64,000 nucleotides of DNA from Alphaproteobacteria bacterium (GTDB taxonomy: Bacteria; Pseudomonadota; Alphaproteobacteria; Rhizobiales; Devosiaceae): assembly GCA_018828145.1 (NCBI GenBank), contig JAHJWO010000010.1, positions 144,268 through 208,267 of the forward strand, in the 5' to 3' direction. The notes under the pieces were generated by a model that saw only the letters and a list, made by a program, of their open reading frames with translations, made no database searches and was not told the origin of the DNA. Each line of letters starts with the position of its first letter. Position 1 is the stretch's first letter. This document shows, one piece after another, positions 1 to 9,999 of the stretch. The position numbers were made by a program, and so were the translations under genes.

Positions 1-2
1 CT

Positions 3-122
3 GGTGATGGTCCGGTAGCCAAAATCCCCAAGAAACGCAAGCTGCGCCGGACATTTGCGCCGCTGAGCGACACTTTACTCCCGGGCGCCAAGCGCCGATC
101 ATTCAAGGACGATACCCAGTGA
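3..122 (+). CDS. Possible 3' end of an upstream gene (partial)
   Basis: An open frame runs from the window edge to a TGA at 120-122 that overlaps the GTG start of leuS as GTGA. This coupling style is used repeatedly in the window. The 39 visible residues are very basic (many Lys and Arg) and match no family I recognise. A 39-codon open frame can occur by chance in GC-rich DNA, so this is tentative. A second frame closes early, at 16-18. Confidence 0.3.
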   Translation, partial: GDGPVAKIPKKRKLRRTFAPLSDTLLPGAKRRSFKDDTQ

Positions 123-2734
123 GCGGCGAACGCTACAATCCGCGCGAGATGGAACCGAAATGGCAGAAGGTCTGGGACGAAAACCAGAGCTTTGTCAGCT
201 CCAATGACGACAAGCGCGAGCCCTACTACGTCCTCGAGATGTTCCCCTATCCCTCGGGCCGCATCCATATGGGCCATGTGCGCAACTATTCCATGGGCGA
301 CGTGGTGGCGCGCTACCAGCGGGCCAGGGGCAAGAACGTGCTCCACCCCATGGGCTGGGACGCCTTCGGGCTTCCCGCCGAGAACGCCGCCATCGAGCGC
401 AAGACCCACCCCGGCACCTGGACGCGGGCCAACATCGCCGCCATGAAGGCGCAGCTCAAGTCGATGGGCCTCGCCATCGACTGGACGCGCGAAATCGCCA
501 CCTGCGAGCCGGAATATTACAGGCACCAGCAGTCGATGTTCATCGACATGATGGCGGCGGGCCTCGTGACGCGCAAGCAGTCCAAGGTCAACTGGGACCC
601 GGTCGACATGACCGTGCTGGCCAATGAGCAGGTCATCGACGGGCGCGGCTGGCGCTCGGGGGCCGTGGTGGAACAGCGCGAGCTGACCCAGTGGTTCTTC
701 AAGATCTCCGACTTTGCCGAGGACCTGCTGACCGGCCTCGACGGGCTGACCGACTGGCCCGAGAAGGTGCGCACCATGCAGCGCAACTGGATCGGCAAGT
801 CCGAGGGCCTGCGCCTGCTGTTCGAACTTGTGCCGGCCAATGCCACCGCGGCGACCAGCATCGACGTCTTCACCACGCGCCCCGATACGATCTTCGGCGC
901 CTCCTTCATCGCGCTGTCGCCCGACCATCCGCTGACCGCCGAACTGGCGGGCGGCAATGCCGAACTGGCTGAATTCATTGCCGAATTCCGCCGCCAGGGC
1001 ACGGCGACCGAAACGCTGGAAAAGGCCGAGAAGAAAGGCGTCTTCACCGGGCTGCACGTGAAACATCCGGTGCTCGAGGGCCAGACGCTGCCCGTCTATG
1101 TCGCTAATTTCGTGCTGATGGACTATGGCACCGGTGCCATTTTCGGCTGCCCGGCGCATGACCAGCGCGACCTCGACTTCGCCCGCAAATATGACCTGCC
1201 CGTCTTGCCCGTGGTGCGGCCCGCCGATGCGGATGCCGGCTTTGCCGTGGGTGACGAGGCCTTTACCGATGACGGCGTGATCTTCAATTCCGGCTTTCTC
1301 GACGGGCTGGCGATTGCCGAGGCCAAGAAGGCTGCCGCCGCCCATTTCGCCGGCCGGACCGTCGATGGCCAGCCCCAGGGCAAGGTCGAGGTCAACTATC
1401 GCCTGCGCGACTGGGGCGTATCGCGCCAGCGCTACTGGGGCTGCCCCATCCCGGTGATCCACTGCGAGGTCTGCGGCACCCTGCCCGTGCCCAAGAAGGA
1501 CCTGCCGGTGGTGCTGCCCGAGGATGTCAGCTTCGACAAGCCCGGCAATGCGCTGGACCATCACCCCACCTGGAAGCATGTCGACTGCCCGCAATGCGGC
1601 GCCCCGGCCCGCCGGGAAACCGACACGATGGATACCTTCGTCGATTCCTCCTGGTACTATGCCCGCTTCACCGCGCCGCAGGCCGAAACCCCGACCGTGC
1701 CCGACATTGCCAATCGCTGGCTGCCGGTCGACCAGTATATCGGCGGCGTCGAGCACGCGATCCTGCACCTGCTCTATTCGCGCTACTTCACCCGCGCGAT
1801 GAAGGCGACGGGCCATGTCGGGTTGGACGAGCCCTTCAAGGGCCTCTTCACCCAGGGCATGGTGACGCACGAGACCTACAAGTCGCCCGCCGGCGAATGG
1901 GTCGCGCCCGCCGATATCGTGGTCGAGACCTTTGGTGAGGGCCGCCGCGCCACGCATCTGACGTCCGGTGAGCCGATCAGCATCGGCTCGATCGAGAAGA
2001 TGAGCAAATCCAAGAAGAACGTCGTCGATCCCGACGAGATCGTCGCCACCTATGGCGCCGATACCGCGCGCTGGTTCATGCTGTCGGATTCCCCGCCGGA
2101 ACGCGACGTGCAGTGGACCGAGGCCGGCGTCGAGGGCGCCAGCCGCTTCCAGCAGCGCGTCTGGCGACTGGTGGGTGAAACCATCGCTTTGACGGAACAG
2201 TCTGCTGGGACTGTTCGCAGTTCTGACGACAACGAGGCGCTGGCGCTGCGCAGAATAGTGCATCGCGCCGTGCATCAGGTCGGCGGCGATATCGAGGGCC
2301 TGCGCTTCAACCGCGCCGTGGCGCAGATCTATGAGCTGACCAATGCACTGGTGCGCTCGGCGGGCCTCGTGGCCGCTGTCCCCGACAGCCGCGTCGATGC
2401 CCTTGCCGAGGGTGTGGAGCGGCTGATCCAGCTGATTGCGCCAATGATGCCGCATCTGGCCGAAACCTGCTGGGAGGCGCTGGGCAAGCCCGGGCTGGTG
2501 GCCGATGCGCCCTGGCCCGAAGTCGATCCGGCCTTGCTGGTCGACGACAGCGTCACCATGCCGATCCAGATCAACGGCAAGCGCCGCGGCGAGATTACCG
2601 TGGCCAAGGGCATGCCGGCAGCCGAGGTCGAGATGCTGGTCTTGTCTTTGGACGAGATAGTCCGCATTCTCGACGGCAAGGCACCCAAGAAGATCGTCAT
2701 CGTCCCGGACAGGATCGTCAATGTCGTGGTCTAG
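119..2734 (+). CDS. leuS: Leucine--tRNA ligase
   Basis: Class Ia aminoacyl-tRNA synthetase that charges tRNA-Leu in the cytoplasm. The product is 871 residues, normal for bacterial LeuRS. The HIGH-type signature reads HMGH at residues 50-53 after PYPSGRI, and the KMSKS loop is at 627-631. The editing (CP1) insertion, a Cys-rich zinc-binding stretch (HCEVCG ... CPQCG) and the C-terminal anticodon-binding region follow in the expected order. The GTG start is supported by AAGGA about 9 nt upstream and by homology from residue 5. It overlaps lptE by 14 nt; leuS-lptE-holA is a standard Hyphomicrobiales unit. Confidence 0.97.
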   Translation: MSGERYNPREMEPKWQKVWDENQSFVSSNDDKREPYYVLEMFPYPSGRIHMGHVRNYSMGDVVARYQRARGKNVLHPMGWDAFGLPAENAAIERKTHPGTWTRANIAAMKAQLKSMGLAIDWTREIATCEPEYYRHQQSMFIDMMAAGLVTRKQSKVNWDPVDMTVLANEQVIDGRGWRSGAVVEQRELTQWFFKISDFAEDLLTGLDGLTDWPEKVRTMQRNWIGKSEGLRLLFELVPANATAATSIDVFTTRPDTIFGASFIALSPDHPLTAELAGGNAELAEFIAEFRRQGTATETLEKAEKKGVFTGLHVKHPVLEGQTLPVYVANFVLMDYGTGAIFGCPAHDQRDLDFARKYDLPVLPVVRPADADAGFAVGDEAFTDDGVIFNSGFLDGLAIAEAKKAAAAHFAGRTVDGQPQGKVEVNYRLRDWGVSRQRYWGCPIPVIHCEVCGTLPVPKKDLPVVLPEDVSFDKPGNALDHHPTWKHVDCPQCGAPARRETDTMDTFVDSSWYYARFTAPQAETPTVPDIANRWLPVDQYIGGVEHAILHLLYSRYFTRAMKATGHVGLDEPFKGLFTQGMVTHETYKSPAGEWVAPADIVVETFGEGRRATHLTSGEPISIGSIEKMSKSKKNVVDPDEIVATYGADTARWFMLSDSPPERDVQWTEAGVEGASRFQQRVWRLVGETIALTEQSAGTVRSSDDNEALALRRIVHRAVHQVGGDIEGLRFNRAVAQIYELTNALVRSAGLVAAVPDSRVDALAEGVERLIQLIAPMMPHLAETCWEALGKPGLVADAPWPEVDPALLVDDSVTMPIQINGKRRGEITVAKGMPAAEVEMLVLSLDEIVRILDGKAPKKIVIVPDRIVNVVV

Positions 2735-3233
2735 ACGCACGCGGCCCATCGCTCTGGCCGCAATCCTGCTCGCTACCGGCGCCGCTCTGGGCGCCTGCAG
2801 CTTCTCGCCGGTCTATAGCGGAGCGCTGGCCAGCCAGCCCCTGCTGAACCTGGCCTATGCCAAGCCCACCAGCCGGCTCGAACAGGTGGTCTATCAGGAA
2901 CTCGCTCTGCGACTGGGCAGCTCGACCTCGGAAACCGCCCCACTGGCCACGGTTTCCGTCTCTTCCTCGGCCGGCGGCCTCGGCTTCCTCACCGCCACGG
3001 CCAATCCCAGCAAGCCCTACCGGGTGACCGTCACCGCGACCCTGACCATTGCCCGCCGCGATGGCAGCGATATCGAGCCCATCAGCTTCACCCGCCGGGC
3101 GACGGCCGAATATACCGCAAACAGCCAGGTGCTGGCCGATACCACGGCGGCGACCGAAGCCTCCGAGCGCGCCGCCAAGGCGGCCGCCGAATCGCTGCGG
3201 CTCGCAGTGCTGGCCGCGCTCAGCCGCGGATGA
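2721..3233 (+). CDS. lptE: LPS assembly lipoprotein LptE
   Basis: Outer-membrane lipoprotein partner of LptD in lipopolysaccharide transport. The 170-residue product starts with a basic n-region and a hydrophobic stretch ending in a lipobox (LGAC) with the lipidated Cys at residue 26. FSPVYSG follows directly, resembling the CGFxPxY start of alphaproteobacterial LptE. The ATG lies inside the end of leuS and the stop overlaps the holA start as ATGA, so translation is probably coupled. Sequence conservation in LptE is low, so the call rests on the lipobox, size and position between leuS and holA. Confidence 0.88.
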   Translation: MSWSRRTRPIALAAILLATGAALGACSFSPVYSGALASQPLLNLAYAKPTSRLEQVVYQELALRLGSSTSETAPLATVSVSSSAGGLGFLTATANPSKPYRVTVTATLTIARRDGSDIEPISFTRRATAEYTANSQVLADTTAATEASERAAKAAAESLRLAVLAALSRG

Positions 3234-4252
3234 CGGCTCTCAAGGCCCACGAAGTCGCGCGCTTTCTGGCGCGGCCGGACCTGACCGAAGGCATATTCCT
3301 CGCCTATGGCCCCGATGCGGGCCTCGTCCGCGAGACGGCGCAGCGGCTGATCCGGCAACTGAGCGGTGACGACCCCGAATCGGTCAGTCTCGTCACGCTG
3401 GATGGCGCGGAAGTGGATGCGGACCCCTCCATTCTTGCCGTCGAGGCGCGGACCATGTCGCTGTTCGGCGGCAAGCGCATCGTGCGGGTGCGCGGGGCGG
3501 GGAAATCCCTGGTCATGACGCTCACCGAGCTGCGCGATGACCCGGCCGGCGCCGCCATCGTGCTCGAGGCGGGAAACCTGACCCCCAAGGATGCGCTGCG
3601 CGCCCTGGTGGAGGCGGCCAGGCTGGGCCGCGCCCTGCCCTGCTATCCCGACAGCGACGAGACGCTGCAGGCACTGATCCGCGAGACCTTCAACCAGCAG
3701 GGCATCCGCATTGACGCTGATGTGGTGACGACATTGCGCGAAATCCTCGGCAATGACCGGGAGATCACAAGGCGAGAACTGGAAAAGCTCTGCCTCTATG
3801 CGGCGTCAAGCAAGGTGCTGACGCGCGAGGACGTGCTTTTATTGAGTGCTGACAACGGCCTGCTGGTTATCGACGCCATTCTCGACGCCACCGGCGGCGG
3901 CCACGCCGAAAAGCTGGAACTGGCGCTGAACCGCGCCCTGTCCTCGGCGGTCGATCCGCAGCGGCTCCTCGCCATGTGCAATATCCACTTCGCCAATCTG
4001 CGCCGCTGGCGGACCGAAGTCGACGCCGGCAAGGCGCCGCGCCAGGTGCTGGAGGGGCTGCGCCCCAAGCCGCATTTCTCTAGGATTTCCGCACTGGAGC
4101 AGCAATTGCGCCTGTGGTCGGACAGCGCATTGGCGACGGCGTCGGAGCGCATCCTGCAGGCGACGGCAGACAGCCGGCGACGGCCGGGCCTGGCGGAAGC
4201 CGGGCTGCGGCGGGCGCTGCTGGCCATCTGCATGATGGCGGCCGCGCATTAG
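3230..4252 (+). CDS. holA: DNA polymerase III subunit delta
   Basis: Delta subunit of the clamp loader, which opens the beta sliding clamp during replication. The 340-residue length matches the family, and the N-terminal YGPD (residues 26-29) sits where HolA has its degenerate nucleotide-binding fold. The central LFGGKRIVRV stretch and the LRE..GNDREITRRELEKL segment are typical. The ATG overlaps the lptE stop by 4 nt. It converges with parB across a 62 bp gap that carries a parS-like site. Confidence 0.92.
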   Translation: MTALKAHEVARFLARPDLTEGIFLAYGPDAGLVRETAQRLIRQLSGDDPESVSLVTLDGAEVDADPSILAVEARTMSLFGGKRIVRVRGAGKSLVMTLTELRDDPAGAAIVLEAGNLTPKDALRALVEAARLGRALPCYPDSDETLQALIRETFNQQGIRIDADVVTTLREILGNDREITRRELEKLCLYAASSKVLTREDVLLLSADNGLLVIDAILDATGGGHAEKLELALNRALSSAVDPQRLLAMCNIHFANLRRWRTEVDAGKAPRQVLEGLRPKPHFSRISALEQQLRLWSDSALATASERILQATADSRRRPGLAEAGLRRALLAICMMAAAH

Positions 4253-4264
4253 CGGCCCTCAGAA

Positions 4265-4280
4265 TGTTTCATGTGAAACG
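4265..4280. promoter_or_regulatory. parS-like ParB site (one-base variant core)
   Basis: TGTTTCATGTGAAACG in the holA-parB gap differs from the palindrome TGTTTCACGTGAAACA by a C-to-T change in the core and by the last base. It lies 35 bp downstream of the parB stop. Known ParB sites use this palindrome; binding here is inferred. Confidence 0.7.
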
Positions 4281-4314
4281 AACCAACGATCGTCGGTAAG
4301 CAGCCCGGAACCGG

Positions 4315-5190
4315 CTAGTTCGCGTAGCCGGTCAGCTTCAGGCAGAGGCCGTCGAGCTGTTCCAGCGTCTTGTAGCGGATCTCGAGCTTGCCGCCGCGCT
4401 CGCTATGCGCCAGCGCCACCGAAAGCCCCAGCGCATCGGACAGGCGGCGCTCCAGCGCCACCGTATCGGCATCGCGATCCACCTGCGATTCGCTTGGCTT
4501 CTTCTTGCCGGCCACTTCGCGCTGCTGGCTGAGGGCCTCGGCCTCGCGCACCGACAAACCACCCGAGACGATCTGGCGTGCGAGGGTTGCCGGATCCTCG
4601 GCCGTGATCAGGGTGCGGGCATGGCCGGCCGTCAGCGTGCCGCTGGCCACCATTTCACGAACATCTTCGGGCAGGCGCAGCAGCCGCAGCGTGTTGGCGA
4701 CATGCGAACGGCTCTTGCCGATCACCTGGGCGAGATCCTGCTGCGTATAGTCGAACTGCTCGATCAGCTGGCCATAACCCATGGCCTCTTCGAGCGGATT
4801 GAGATCGGCGCGCTGCACATTTTCGATAATGGCCAGCTCGAGCGCTTCCTTGTCGCCGACATCGCGCACGATGACCGGCACTTCATGCAGGCCCGCCTTT
4901 TGCGCCGCCCGCCAGCGGCGCTCGCCAGCGATGATCTCGAAAATGTTCGGATCGTCGCTGGGGCGCACCAGCAAGGGCTGCATCACGCCCTTTTCGCGAA
5001 TCGAATTGGTCAGCTCTTCAAGCTGGTCATTGTCGAAAGTGCGGCGCGGATTGGCGCGGTTGGCGATGATGAACTCGACCGGCAGCTTCTTGACGCCGCC
5101 CGATTCGGTGACGCGCGCGCCCTCGACGGTGGCCATGTCACCAATCAATGCCGCGAGCCCGCGACCAAGACGTGTGGGTTTGTCGTTCAT
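4315..5190 (-). CDS. parB: Chromosome partitioning protein ParB
   Basis: Centromere-binding CTPase that loads at parS and spreads on DNA for origin segregation. The 291-residue product has the N-terminal ParA-interacting LGRGLAALIGD motif (residues 8-18), the CTP-binding GERRWRAA motif (89-96), a helix-turn-helix around 149-170 (TQQDLAQVIGKSRSHVANTL) and a C-terminal dimerisation region. It follows parA by 10 bp in the same direction. The recognised palindrome occurs in and around this operon. Confidence 0.97.
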   Translation of the reverse strand: MNDKPTRLGRGLAALIGDMATVEGARVTESGGVKKLPVEFIIANRANPRRTFDNDQLEELTNSIREKGVMQPLLVRPSDDPNIFEIIAGERRWRAAQKAGLHEVPVIVRDVGDKEALELAIIENVQRADLNPLEEAMGYGQLIEQFDYTQQDLAQVIGKSRSHVANTLRLLRLPEDVREMVASGTLTAGHARTLITAEDPATLARQIVSGGLSVREAEALSQQREVAGKKKPSESQVDRDADTVALERRLSDALGLSVALAHSERGGKLEIRYKTLEQLDGLCLKLTGYAN

Positions 5191-5200
5191 ATCCGGGCTC

Positions 5201-6001
5201 CTATGCCGCGTTGAGCTGCCGCTCGCGGCGGATCACTTCGGTTGCCAGCCGCAGATAGGCCTGGCTGCCGGCACATTTCAAATCATAGAGCAGAGCCGGC
5301 TTGCCATAAGACGGCGCCTCGCTCAGCCGCACATTGCGCGGGATGACCGTGTCATAGACCAGCTCGCCCATCTCGCTGCGCACGTCCTGCAACACCTGCT
5401 CGGAGAGGTTGTTACGCTTGTCGAACATGGTCATCACCACGCCCTGGATCGACAGGTTCGGATTGAGCGTCGAGCGAATTTGTTCAATGGTCTGAAGCAG
5501 TTGGCTGAGGCCTTCCAGCGCGAAGAACTCGCATTGCAGCGGCACCAGCACGGCATCGGCAGCCACCAGGGAGTTGATGGTCAGCAGGTTCAGCGACGGC
5601 GGACAATCGATCAGGATATAGCTGACCGGCTTGTCATTGATGGAGAGTTCACCCAGCCGCTTGAAGGCATTGCGCAGCTTGAAGGCGCGGTCCGCATGGC
5701 CGGCAATGGTCAGCTCGACACCCAAGAGGTCCATGGTGGACGGCACAATGGCCACATTGGGCACGCTGGTCATGATGGCCGACTGCGCCACCGTGGCTTC
5801 GCCGATCAGCAGGTCATAGGACGAGACTTCGCGGTCGGTGCGCGAGATTCCGAGTCCGGTCGAGGCATTGCCCTGCGGATCGAGATCGACAATCAGCACG
5901 CGTTCGCCGATCGCGGCCAGCGCCGTCGCCAGATTGATGGCGGTGGTGGTCTTGCCCACGCCGCCCTTTTGGTTGGCCAGTGTCAGGATACGGGGCGCCA
6001 C
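5201..6001 (-). CDS. parA: Chromosome partitioning ATPase ParA (Soj)
   Basis: Walker-type ATPase that moves the ParB-parS complex along the nucleoid. The 266-residue product has the deviant Walker A motif KGGVGKTTT at residues 12-20, then DLDPQGNAS and DCPPSLNLLT. The GTG start is chosen because GGAGG lies 6 nt upstream and the next residues (APRILTLANQ) match the family start. It lies between rsmG and parB, all on the - strand. Confidence 0.97.
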   Translation of the reverse strand: MAPRILTLANQKGGVGKTTTAINLATALAAIGERVLIVDLDPQGNASTGLGISRTDREVSSYDLLIGEATVAQSAIMTSVPNVAIVPSTMDLLGVELTIAGHADRAFKLRNAFKRLGELSINDKPVSYILIDCPPSLNLLTINSLVAADAVLVPLQCEFFALEGLSQLLQTIEQIRSTLNPNLSIQGVVMTMFDKRNNLSEQVLQDVRSEMGELVYDTVIPRNVRLSEAPSYGKPALLYDLKCAGSQAYLRLATEVIRRERQLNAA

Positions 6002-6024
6002 TACAGGCCTCCAGCTCGTTGCCG

Positions 6025-6672
6025 CTAACGTACTGATTTCAAACGGAGATTGCTCAATGTAAGCAGGACTCCGCTCGCATCGGTGTCACTGGTCTTTACT
6101 AACACGTTAAAGTCCCAATGCGTAGCGGCTTCGGCAAGTTCTTCAACATGTTCCCGGCCTTTATGCAGAATGGCCCGTGTTTGCGGGGCAAAGAACGGGG
6201 TCATCCACTGGCAAAGCTGCGGCAAGCCGGCCAGGGCGCGGGAGGTTATGAGGTCCGGCGGCACTGTTTCACGTGAATCAATCTGGTCACTGCGGGCGCC
6301 CTCGACCGTGACGATCAGCTTGAGTTCGCGTGCTACCGTCCGCAGGAAGCTGACCTTGCGGCCATTGGGCTCGACCAGGGTAAAGTGGTGATTCGGACCC
6401 TTCAAGGCGATAGCCAATGGCAGTGCCGGCAGTCCGCCACCGCTACCGAGGTCAAGAAAGGCGTGGTCGCTGGGCTTGAGCAGCGGCAAAACCTGCAGGC
6501 TGTCTATAAAATGCCGCGACCAAACGTCATCCAGTGTTTCACGTGAAACAAGATTCTGCACCGCCTGCCATTTGCGCAGCAGCTGAGCATAGGATTCCAG
6601 ATCGGCGGCGACTTCGACTACAGGCCGGGTGAAGTGTGGCGCATAGGGCGCGAGCGCATCGAGATTGCTCAT
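6025..6672 (-). CDS. rsmG: 16S rRNA (guanine(527)-N7)-methyltransferase
   Basis: SAM-dependent methyltransferase that modifies G527 of 16S rRNA. The 215-residue product carries the SAM-binding LDLGSGGGLPALPLAI segment (about 73-88) and the upstream NLVSRETLDDVWSRHFIDSL signature. The ATG shares its A with the mnmG stop (TGATG); an in-frame TTG three bases earlier is less likely. Two parS-like sites lie inside the coding sequence, at 6265-6280 and 6535-6550. Confidence 0.95.
   Translation of the reverse strand: MSNLDALAPYAPHFTRPVVEVAADLESYAQLLRKWQAVQNLVSRETLDDVWSRHFIDSLQVLPLLKPSDHAFLDLGSGGGLPALPLAIALKGPNHHFTLVEPNGRKVSFLRTVARELKLIVTVEGARSDQIDSRETVPPDLITSRALAGLPQLCQWMTPFFAPQTRAILHKGREHVEELAEAATHWDFNVLVKTSDTDASGVLLTLSNLRLKSVR
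6265..6280. promoter_or_regulatory. parS-like site inside rsmG
   Basis: TGTTTCACGTGAATCA has the full 10-base core TTCACGTGAA with one arm ending TGTTTC and the other GAATCA. It lies in the coding sequence of rsmG, about 260 bp from the start of parA. Confidence 0.82.
6535..6550. promoter_or_regulatory. Perfect parS palindrome inside rsmG
   Basis: TGTTTCACGTGAAACA is a perfect 16 bp palindrome identical to the well-known ParB target. It is the best single parS match in the window and is about 530 bp upstream of the parA start. Confidence 0.93.
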
Positions 6673-8534
6673 CAACCAGCCTTGCGGAATTCACCGCGCC
6701 GAATGACCGCCAGCAGGAGCGTCACCGCGGCGGGCGTCATGCCGTCCATCGCCTGTGCCTGGGCAATGGTCTGGGGCCGGTATTGCGCCAGCTTCTGCCG
6801 CAGCTCCATGGAGAGGCCGGGAATCGCTGCATAATCAAGGCCGTCAGGAATAGGCTTCTGCTCATCGCGCCGCACGGCGGCAATGTCATTCTGCTGCCGG
6901 TCGAGATAGACCGCATATTGCGCGTCCACGGTCAGCTGTTCGACAATGCCCGTCTCGATCAGCGCCACTTCAGGCCACAGGCGGATGACATCCTCACTCG
7001 TCACCTCGGGATAGGACAGCAAATCGAAGGCGGAACGCGCCTTGCCGTCCTCGTTCACCGCAATACCGGCCTTGCGGGCAGCACTCGGCGACGTGGTGAG
7101 TTGCATCAGGATGGTGCGACCACGATCAAGAGCCTCGGCCTTGCCGGCGAAGAGCTCGCGGCGCTCTTCCTGCACCAGACCAGTCCCCACGCCGAGCGGC
7201 GTCAGCCGCTGGTCGGCATTGTCGGCGCGCAGATGCAGGCGGAATTCGGCGCGCGACGTGAACATGCGATAGGGCTCGGAAACGCCGCGCGTTACCAGGT
7301 CATCAACCATGACGCCGAGATAGCTCTCGGTGCGCGACAGGACCATTGGCGCCGCTCCGGAAGCGGCGAGAGCCGCATTGGCACCCGCCAACAGGCCCTG
7401 CGCCCCGGCCTCTTCATAACCCGTTGTGCCATTGATCTGGCCGGCGAGATAGAGCCCCGGCTGACGCTTAACCTCCAGGGTGGGGCGCAGCTCGCGCGGA
7501 TCGACATAGTCATATTCAATGGCATAGCCCGGCCGCACGATGCGGACATTCTCCAACCCCGGCATCGAGCGAAGGAAGGCCTCCTGCACATCGGCCGGCA
7601 GCGAGGTCGAAAGGCCGTTGGGATAGATCGTCTGGTCGTCAAGTCCTTCTGGCTCAAGGAAAATCTGGTGGCTATCGCGATCGGCGAAGCGGACTACCTT
7701 GTCCTCGATGGACGGGCAATATCGTGGGCCGCGGCTCTGGATGCGGCCAGAATACATTGCTGAGCGATGCAGATTGTCCGAAATGATGCGATGCGTCTCA
7801 GCCGTGGTGCGGGTGATGTGGCAGCTGACCTGGCGCGTGGTGATGGCCCGGGTCAGCGCCGAAAAGGCTTCGGGCGGATTGTCGCCCGGCTGCTCTTCGA
7901 GCACGGAGAAGTCGATGCTGGTCGCATCCAGTCGGGCTGGCGTGCCGGTCTTGAGGCGGCCCAGTTGCAGGCCGAGGGCTTCGAGGCGCGTGGAGAGGCC
8001 GAGCACGGGCTTTTCCCCGACCCGGCCGGCCGGCGTGGTCTCCTCGCCGCGATGGATCAGGCCGCGCAGGAAGGTACCGGTGGTCAGCACCACCGCCCTG
8101 GTGCCGATGCGGCGGCCATCGAGCAGAACAACGCCGCTGACGACGCCATCGGTGACTTCGATATCATCGACCTCGCCCTCGATCACGTCGAGATTGGCTT
8201 GTGCCGAGATAGCCGCCTGCATGGCCTGGCGATAGAGCTTGCGATCGGCCTGGGCGCGCGGACCGCGCACGGCGGGGCCCTTGCGGCGGTTGAGCACGCG
8301 GAACTGGATGCCGGCCTGGTCGGCGACACGGCCCATTAAGCCATCCAGCGCGTCGATCTCGCGGACGAGATGCCCCTTGCCCAGGCCGCCAATAGCGGGA
8401 TTGCAGCTCATCTCCCCGATGGTGGCGAACTTGTGGGTGACCAGCGCGGTGGGCACGCCCAGACGCGCCGAGGCGGCCGCGGCCTCACAGCCGGCGTGGC
8501 CTCCTCCTACAACGATGACGGCATAGTCGGTCAT
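6672..8534 (-). CDS. mnmG: tRNA uridine 5-carboxymethylaminomethyl modification enzyme MnmG
   Basis: FAD enzyme that, with MnmE, installs the cmnm5 group at wobble U34 of tRNAs. The 620-residue length is typical. The N-terminal dinucleotide-binding motif [12 protein letters not shown] (residues 8-19) and the [13 protein letters not shown] signature are present. Its partner mnmE lies just upstream on the same strand. The gap to mnmE (8535-8633) holds two parS-like sites. Confidence 0.97.
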   Translation of the reverse strand: MTDYAVIVVGGGHAGCEAAAASARLGVPTALVTHKFATIGEMSCNPAIGGLGKGHLVREIDALDGLMGRVADQAGIQFRVLNRRKGPAVRGPRAQADRKLYRQAMQAAISAQANLDVIEGEVDDIEVTDGVVSGVVLLDGRRIGTRAVVLTTGTFLRGLIHRGEETTPAGRVGEKPVLGLSTRLEALGLQLGRLKTGTPARLDATSIDFSVLEEQPGDNPPEAFSALTRAITTRQVSCHITRTTAETHRIISDNLHRSAMYSGRIQSRGPRYCPSIEDKVVRFADRDSHQIFLEPEGLDDQTIYPNGLSTSLPADVQEAFLRSMPGLENVRIVRPGYAIEYDYVDPRELRPTLEVKRQPGLYLAGQINGTTGYEEAGAQGLLAGANAALAASGAAPMVLSRTESYLGVMVDDLVTRGVSEPYRMFTSRAEFRLHLRADNADQRLTPLGVGTGLVQEERRELFAGKAEALDRGRTILMQLTTSPSAARKAGIAVNEDGKARSAFDLLSYPEVTSEDVIRLWPEVALIETGIVEQLTVDAQYAVYLDRQQNDIAAVRRDEQKPIPDGLDYAAIPGLSMELRQKLAQYRPQTIAQAQAMDGMTPAAVTLLLAVIRRGEFRKAG

Positions 8535-8564
8535 GCTTGATCTCCGACCGGCTCAATAGGCCAA

Positions 8565-8580
8565 TGTTTCACGTGAATCA
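8565..8580. promoter_or_regulatory. parS-like site upstream of mnmG
   Basis: TGTTTCACGTGAATCA, identical to the 6265 copy, lies in the mnmE-mnmG gap, 31 bp upstream of the mnmG start. Confidence 0.85.
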
Positions 8581-8620
8581 ATTCTAGAGCTGATCACGCT
8601 GCAGCGTTCGGCTTGAAGAT

Positions 8621-8636
8621 TGTTCCACGTGAATCA
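8621..8636. promoter_or_regulatory. parS-like site overlapping the mnmE stop
   Basis: TGTTCCACGTGAATCA has a one-base change in the left arm; the Bacillus consensus also has TGTTCC there. Its last three bases are the mnmE stop codon. It is 41 bp from the 8565-8580 site, so the pair could bind ParB together. Confidence 0.8.
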
Positions 8637-9926
8637 TTTCCCGATGCAGAAACTGGCAAACAGGCGATCCAATACGCGCTCCGCATCCAGCCGTCCGACC
8701 AGGCGCTCAAGGCATTGCGACGCGATCCGCAAACTCTCGGCTGCGAGTTCGGGAACAGCCAGTTGCCGGGCGGAAGTATCCAGTGCGGCCGCCGCCGCTT
8801 CCAGAGCAAGACGGTCCCGCTCACGGCTCAAGAGCGCTGGCTCACCGCTCGACAATGTACTGCCGATGGACTCGATGCGCTGCAAAAGGGCGTCGAGACC
8901 CGCACCGGATTGCGCCGAGACCACAAGGTCGGCATTGGCCACGGCGGCGAGGTCGCTCTTCGTGCCGACGCGGATATGTGTGGACGGCAGTGTCTGCGGG
9001 ACCTCGCCAACAATGTCGGGGGCAGTGAGCCAGAGCACGATATCGGCCTGGTCGATGGCCAAGCGGGCGCGGCGCACGCCTTCGGCTTCGGCCTTGCTGT
9101 CAGTATCGCGCAAGCCGGCCAGGTCGAGCAGGATGTAAAGCTGGCCATTGATGTCGAGGGGGACCTCGCGAACATCGCGCGTGGTGCCGGCCTCGTCGGT
9201 AACGATGGCGATGTCGGACTTAGCCAAGGCGTTGAGCAGGCTGGATTTTCCCGCATTGGGCGGCCCTGCCAGCGCGACCCGAATACCCTCGCGGACAATG
9301 CGACCGTGTTCGATCGAGGCCAGGGCGCTGCCGATATCGGCACGTAGGGCGGCAATGGCGTCGCCGAAACTGGGCGGCAGGGCCTCGTCGACATCGCCTT
9401 CATCGGAGAAATCGAGCCGCGCCTCGATCTCGGCGCGCAGGTCGAGCAGTTGATCGCGCCAGGTGTCGATGCGCTGGCTCAGGCCACCCTCGAAGCGGGC
9501 CAGAGCCTGGCGCCGCTGGTTTTCGGTTTCCGCTTCCAGCAGATCCCCCAGGCCTTCGATCTCGACCAGGTCGAGCTTGCCATTCTCGAAGGCGCGGCGG
9601 GTGAATTCGCCGGCTTCGGCGAGGCGGGCGCCCTGGCTGACCAGGAGCTTCAGAATGGCGCGGACGCCAGCCGGCGAGCCGTGAACCTGGAGTTCGGCGC
9701 AGTCTTCGCCGGTAAAGCTGTGCGGCGCCGGAAACCAGGCGATAAGGCCACGATCGAGCAGGCTCTCCTGGCCGATGGCACGGAGGGTCAGCCTGCGCGG
9801 TTCGGGCAGCTTGCCAGCGATTGCCCGCAGCAGCGGCCGGGTCTGCGGACCGGACAGGCGGATCACCGCCACGCCGGAGGGCGGCGCGCCGGAGGACAAG
9901 GCTACAATTGTATCGCCAGTCTGCAT
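8634..9926 (-). CDS. mnmE: tRNA modification GTPase MnmE
   Basis: GTPase partner of MnmG in wobble-uridine modification. The 430-residue form starts MQTGDTIVALSSG, matching the family start; an upstream extension in the same frame is unlike MnmE and is excluded. The G domain shows GPPNAGKSS, DEAGTTRD and a DLAG element. The chain ends with the diagnostic CIGK (residues 427-430), including the catalytic Cys. Confidence 0.96.
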   Translation of the reverse strand: MQTGDTIVALSSGAPPSGVAVIRLSGPQTRPLLRAIAGKLPEPRRLTLRAIGQESLLDRGLIAWFPAPHSFTGEDCAELQVHGSPAGVRAILKLLVSQGARLAEAGEFTRRAFENGKLDLVEIEGLGDLLEAETENQRRQALARFEGGLSQRIDTWRDQLLDLRAEIEARLDFSDEGDVDEALPPSFGDAIAALRADIGSALASIEHGRIVREGIRVALAGPPNAGKSSLLNALAKSDIAIVTDEAGTTRDVREVPLDINGQLYILLDLAGLRDTDSKAEAEGVRRARLAIDQADIVLWLTAPDIVGEVPQTLPSTHIRVGTKSDLAAVANADLVVSAQSGAGLDALLQRIESIGSTLSSGEPALLSRERDRLALEAAAAALDTSARQLAVPELAAESLRIASQCLERLVGRLDAERVLDRLFASFCIGK

Positions 9927-9999
9927 GCCGGAAGGTCCAAAGCAAAGAGCGACACGCCTTCCGGCATGCCGCTCTTTGGATAACATCACACGACGTGTG

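Noticed and set aside
15..50. PKKRKL-like nuclear localisation motif in the partial ORF
   Set aside because: Short basic runs are common in GC-rich frames and the host is a bacterium.
1053..1066. CTGCACGTGAAACA in leuS as a parS site
   Set aside because: Only the right half matches; the left arm lacks TTTC, so the palindrome and core are broken.
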